Assembly (NCBI GenBank): GCA_964247385.1
Contig: CAXTUB010000005.1
Span: 113,901-177,900, forward strand
DNA length: 64,000 nt
Direction: 5' to 3'
Origin: TMP-86 sp964247385
GTDB taxonomy: Bacteria > Pseudomonadota > Gammaproteobacteria > Steroidobacterales > Steroidobacteraceae
The position numbers were made by a program, and so were the translations under genes. Numbering within the stretch: position 1 is the stretch's first letter; each line of letters opens with the position of its first letter. A model generated the notes under the pieces. That model was not told the origin of the DNA and ran no database searches. It worked only from the letters and a program-made list of their open reading frames with translations. Shown one piece after another: positions 61,410 to 64,000 of the stretch.

Positions 61410-62749
61410 CTGCAGCGCGAATTTTGGTGGTGGACGATGAGGCCGACATTCGCGGCCTGTTGACCGAAATCCTTTCGGAAGAAGGCTATGAGGTCGAGGC
61501 GGCCGCCAATGGCGCGCAGGCGCGCACATCGCGCGCCTCGCGAATGCCCGAGTTGATCCTCCTGGACATTTGGATGCCGGACATCGACGGCATCAGTCTG
61601 TTGCGCGAATGGTCTGCGAACGGTTCGCCTGCCTGTCCCGTCGTCATGATGTCGGGGCATGGCACGGTCGAGACGGCCATCGAAGCAACGCGTCTTGGCG
61701 CGTTCGATTTCGTCGAGAAACCTTTGTCTCTCGCCAAGCTATTGCGAACCGTGGAGAAGGCCCTCGCTTCGGGCCGCCGTGAGCGGCGCCAGGACACTGG
61801 GCTCGGATCGAGCTTGGTGGCTCCCATCGGTAAAGGTAAAGCCGCGGCGGCGCTGCGTGAGCAAGTCACGCAGATCGCGCGGAGCGAATCGCCCGTGATG
61901 CTGTTGGGCGAAATAGGTTCGGGCCGCGAGGCGTACGCGCGTTATGTGCATGCCACCAGTCCGCGCTTCGATCAGCCCTTCGTTCCATTGATCGCCGCAA
62001 GCACGGGAGAGGATGCTGCCTCCATGCTATTCGGCGCCGCGGGCTCCAAGCCTGGGCTGCTCGAGCAGGCTGCGGGAGGCACTCTATTCGTTCGGGGCGT
62101 CGAAGATCTGGATGCCGAGACTCAGCGGCTGTTGGTGGGCGCCATCGAGCAAAGGAGCTTCTCGCGCGTGGGCTCATCGGCGGTGATCGATCTCGACGTG
62201 CGATGGATGAGCTCGGCGCAGCCTGGAATCGAGACAGCGGCGAACACGCGCCGCGATTTGTTCGCGGCGCTCAGTACGATTACCTTGCGCGTGCCGCCGC
62301 TGCGCGAATTTACCGAAGACGTACCCGAGCTCCTGCGCTTCTATGTCGATCGTTTGGTCGATGATCAACAGTTGCCTCTGCGCCGCTTCAGCGTCGCCGC
62401 ACAGAACCGGCTGCGCAACTATCCATGGCCCGGCAATGTCGGCGAGCTGCGCGGTCTCGTGCATCGGCTCCTCATTCTGGGAGGCGATGAAGAAATCAGT
62501 CTGGAGGACGTCGAGCGCGAGCTCACCGCGCAAGCACCGGCCGGAGAGCCGTTGGTGAAACAAGATTTGCTTGCGCTGCCGCTGCGCGAGGCACGCGAGC
62601 AATTCGAGCGCGCCTATTTGCAGCAGCAATTGCAGTTGTGCAATGGCAAGGTCGGCCAGCTCGCGAAACGCGTCGGCATGGAACGCACGCATTTGTATCG
62701 CAAGCTCCGTGCGCTCGGTGTCGATTTTCGGCAGCTCGGCGAAGATTGA
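61406..62749 (+). CDS. ntrX: NtrX-like response regulator with a degenerate AAA+ domain
   Basis: 447 aa. The receiver (1-120) is intact: D10-D11 and phospho-acceptor D54 in LILLDIWMPD, with Lys in FVEKPLS. The AAA+ domain (~140-370) keeps its overall order (ITLRVPPLREFTEDVPELL, YPWPGNVGELRGLVHRL) but has lost its motor parts. Walker A reads GEIGSGRE with Arg174 for Lys. The Walker B acidic pair is Arg230-Gly231 (LFVRGVED). The GAFTGA loop that touches sigma-54 is missing. A Fis-type HTH ends the protein (VGQLAKRVGMERTHLYRKL). It probably binds DNA without sigma-54 activation. Confidence 0.9.
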   Translation: MTAARILVVDDEADIRGLLTEILSEEGYEVEAAANGAQARTSRASRMPELILLDIWMPDIDGISLLREWSANGSPACPVVMMSGHGTVETAIEATRLGAFDFVEKPLSLAKLLRTVEKALASGRRERRQDTGLGSSLVAPIGKGKAAAALREQVTQIARSESPVMLLGEIGSGREAYARYVHATSPRFDQPFVPLIAASTGEDAASMLFGAAGSKPGLLEQAAGGTLFVRGVEDLDAETQRLLVGAIEQRSFSRVGSSAVIDLDVRWMSSAQPGIETAANTRRDLFAALSTITLRVPPLREFTEDVPELLRFYVDRLVDDQQLPLRRFSVAAQNRLRNYPWPGNVGELRGLVHRLLILGGDEEISLEDVERELTAQAPAGEPLVKQDLLALPLREAREQFERAYLQQQLQLCNGKVGQLAKRVGMERTHLYRKLRALGVDFRQLGED

Positions 62750-62878
62750 ATCTTGCGCTGGGGGGTCGGGCTTGATCCGTGCGCTGAGGGCATGAGCTCG
62801 GCCGGGAATTGCGCGAGCGCGCTTCGCGCCTTTCGGCGCTGTCGCGTTCGCGCAGGTCATCGAGGAAGACTTCATTCA
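62750..62878. other. intergenic, no gene seen
   Basis: Between ntrX and the toxin relic. A GCGCGA...TCGCGC hairpin with a 7-base loop lies near 62810-62830 but no T-run follows, so it is not called a terminator. In related genomes trk potassium-uptake genes often follow this kinase/regulator pair; none is seen here. Confidence 0.4.
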
Positions 62879-63176
62879 TCAATCTTTTGAAACCCCGATG
62901 GATGCAATCCTTGCCGGATTCTGTCGACAATCTAGCACGCGCCAGACAACGCACACATCTCCATCCATCTTGTAGTAGATGGCAAACGGAAACGCTTCGC
63001 GAGAAAACGGTAATAGCCAAAGAATTTGGCGTGCACTCCCGCGTACAGCTCCAGGGAGTCGATATCGGAGAACCGGGAATCGAGAAAGTAGTCGCCCAGC
63101 TTTCGCTTTGCTGGACATAGAACTCCCGGCCGCGGTGAAGATCCTGCACGGCCGAAGGCAGTATTCGCAGATTCAT
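62879..63176 (-). pseudogene. RelE/ParE family toxin, broken by two frameshifts
   Basis: A complete ParE/RelE-type toxin can be read only by joining three frames. MNLRILPSAVQDLHRGREFY starts at ATG 63176. A shift near 63101 leads to KLGDYFLDSRFSDIDSLELY and FFGYYRFLAKRF. A second shift near 62989 leads to PFAIYYKMDGDVCVVWRVLD and a normal end. Each break looks like one missing base. Its ATG overlaps the antitoxin stop (ATGA), the standard antitoxin-toxin layout. Either the toxin is dead or the assembly has two indel errors here. Confidence 0.82.
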
Positions 63177-63388
63177 TTGCGGCGTTCGCGCAGCTCCCGC
63201 TTTGCGACGGCCCAATCGACCGGTTGCTCCTGGCCTGCCTCGTAACGCTGCTCAGTCTCGCGTAACACGTCACCATGCCATGCTGGGGATTCCAGCCGGC
63301 CTCCGTCCCGGCTTAGAGACTCCCACAGCTCTTCCATGGTGCGGAGCTTCTCTTCCCACGACATTTGCTGAATAGCCAACGTGCTCAT
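63173..63388 (-). CDS. addiction module antitoxin (Unstab_antitox type)
   Basis: 71 aa, intact. MSTLAIQQMSWEEKLRTMEELWESL, followed by PAWHGDVLRETEQRYEAGQEQ and a basic end, matches the short putative addiction module component family that pairs with RelE/ParE toxins. It would bind and neutralise the toxin and repress the operon. As the adjacent toxin frame is broken it may now be an orphan. No clear ribosome site was found before the ATG. Confidence 0.82.
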   Translation of the reverse strand: MSTLAIQQMSWEEKLRTMEELWESLSRDGGRLESPAWHGDVLRETEQRYEAGQEQPVDWAVAKRELRERRK

Positions 63389-63481
63389 GAGATCAGCTTA
63401 CGCACCCGTCGAGAGGCCAGCAACCCGGGTCATGAGTTCTACATCTCAACGTACACGAACCCGGATCGGGACCGCAGGAAC

Positions 63482-63710
63482 AGCCCAAATGGCTAACGCG
63501 AGCGGCTATGGGAGACGCGCGCCGGGCGCGTCGATCTGAAAATCTCAAGCTCCGTAAAGACAGCTATTTCTCCGGCTTTCTCGAGCCGCGACGCACCGCC
63601 GAGAAGGCGCTTGCGGCCGTGATCCAAGAAGCCTATATCCCAAGGCGTATCGACCCGCTCGTTGGATGAGCCCGTGAAGGCCATGGATGAGCGGCATCAG
63701 CAAGAGCCAG
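63482..63710 (+). pseudogene. IS256-family transposase relic
   Basis: A piece of the N-terminal half of an IS256-type transposase, in several frames. First comes NG-stop-RERLWETRAGRVDLKI (a stop where Tyr is expected). A shift near 63544 leads to LRKDSYFSGFLEPRRTAEKA and LAAVIQEAYI. Another near 63640 leads to QGVSTRSLDEPVKAM, and one near 63687 to MSGISKSQ. No DDE catalytic residues, terminal repeats or target duplication are visible. The remnant is long dead. Confidence 0.8.
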
Positions 63711-64000
63711 GCGCTGCGCTGGCGCTACCATTTTTTTCGTAGTTTTACTTCAGTGATTCGTCGAGTGACGTGCTGAGTCGCATCATCGAAAATCCGAAGT
63801 CTTTCCGCCCGAGTTAATCTCGCTTTGGCTATCCGAAGCACCGTTGCAGCCTTCCAATTACCTGCTCTCGGCAGAGGTCGAGCTTGGCGTTGTGGCGAGG
63901 ACGTGTGCGTGGCCAGGACTTTTTGAGAGCGGCGCGAGCGTCGCCGTCGCGCGGACGCTGTTCGAAGCAGGCCGCGCATGACATGGATTCAGCAGCGCTG
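63711..64000. other. unassigned end of window, possible gene fragment
   Basis: No convincing gene. A plus-strand stretch of about 60 codons ending in TGA at 63969 reads PELISLWLSEAPLQPSNYLL then VARTCAWPGLFESGASVAVA and has coding-like composition, but no start codon or family is seen. The minus strand has an 84-codon frame (63725-63979) rich in Arg that looks like a shadow. Probably decayed DNA next to the transposase relic, or the edge of a gene beyond the window. Confidence 0.3.

Noticed and set aside
62810..62835. GCGCGA...TCGCGC hairpin after ntrX as a terminator
   Set aside because: No T-run follows on either strand and such hairpins arise often by chance in DNA this GC-rich.
1..64000. 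CRISPR array, tRNA or rRNA genes
   Set aside because: No spaced direct repeats of CRISPR type and no recognisable rRNA or tRNA segment were seen by eye; a tRNAscan or Infernal run would settle it.

Overview
The window is 64 kb of high-GC DNA (roughly 60-65% by eye). It is densely packed, with genes on both strands, short gaps and many 1-4 base gene overlaps. The gene set points to a gammaproteobacterium: a membrane-anchored FadE-type acyl-CoA dehydrogenase, the ExeA/ExeB (GspA/GspB) pair, RlmJ, PrlC, YheS, Smg, and the order dprA-smg-topA beside LysM protein / def-fmt-rsmB-DUF4390-ntrY-ntrX. The closest feel is the Xanthomonadales/Nevskiales/Steroidobacter side of the class. That placement is inference; no rRNA or tRNA gene was seen.

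Layout. 1-8.7 kb: the end of a methyltransferase, a 16-bp tandem repeat, dacB with a MATE exporter, a GGDEF/EAL protein with a degenerate cyclase motif, a single-Cys redoxin, and a TonB-type protein fused to a receiver-like domain. 8.8-14.4 kb: small mixed-strand genes (GST, 3-methyladenine glycosylase, DUF502, GNAT, BON lipoprotein, C13 peptidase). 14.4-22.1 kb: a long minus-strand run mdh-fadE-DUF4399-dinB-gspA-gspB. 22.1-27.6 kb: an ECF sigma/anti-sigma pair, then a plus-strand unit of small membrane protein, GntR/YtrA regulator, ABC ATPase, permease and DUF3187 porin-like protein. 27.7-36 kb: an FAD-linked oxidase preceded by a clear c-di-GMP-I (GEMM) riboswitch, a KefB-like antiporter, YheS, and a HAMP-PAS-GGDEF-EAL protein. 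36-44.8 kb: M15 peptidase, HD protein, prlC with a coupled 46-aa membrane protein, gor, hemB-aroE, and a second ECF sigma/anti-sigma pair. 44.8-55.3 kb: putA, rlmJ, hemF, topA, smg, dprA and a LysM lipoprotein. 55.5-62.7 kb: def, fmt, rsmB, DUF4390, ntrY and an NtrX whose AAA+ domain has lost its ATPase motifs. 62.8-64 kb: decayed accessory DNA with an intact antitoxin beside a frameshifted RelE/ParE toxin and an IS256-type transposase relic.

How it fits together. The core is housekeeping: translation start and N-terminal formyl processing, rRNA methylation, haem synthesis, DNA topology, proline use and beta-oxidation. Cyclic-di-GMP runs through the window as two GGDEF/EAL proteins and an apparent c-di-GMP riboswitch over an oxidase gene. 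Translational coupling is very common. Three junctions (hemB/aroE, smg/topA, fmt/rsmB) use TTG start codons in a TTGA overlap, and smg itself appears to start at TTG.

Best candidates for something new: the riboswitch-controlled FAD oxidase, the pseudo-AAA+ NtrX, the receiver-TonB fusion, the prlC-coupled microprotein, and the RlmJ with a DPCY catalytic motif.
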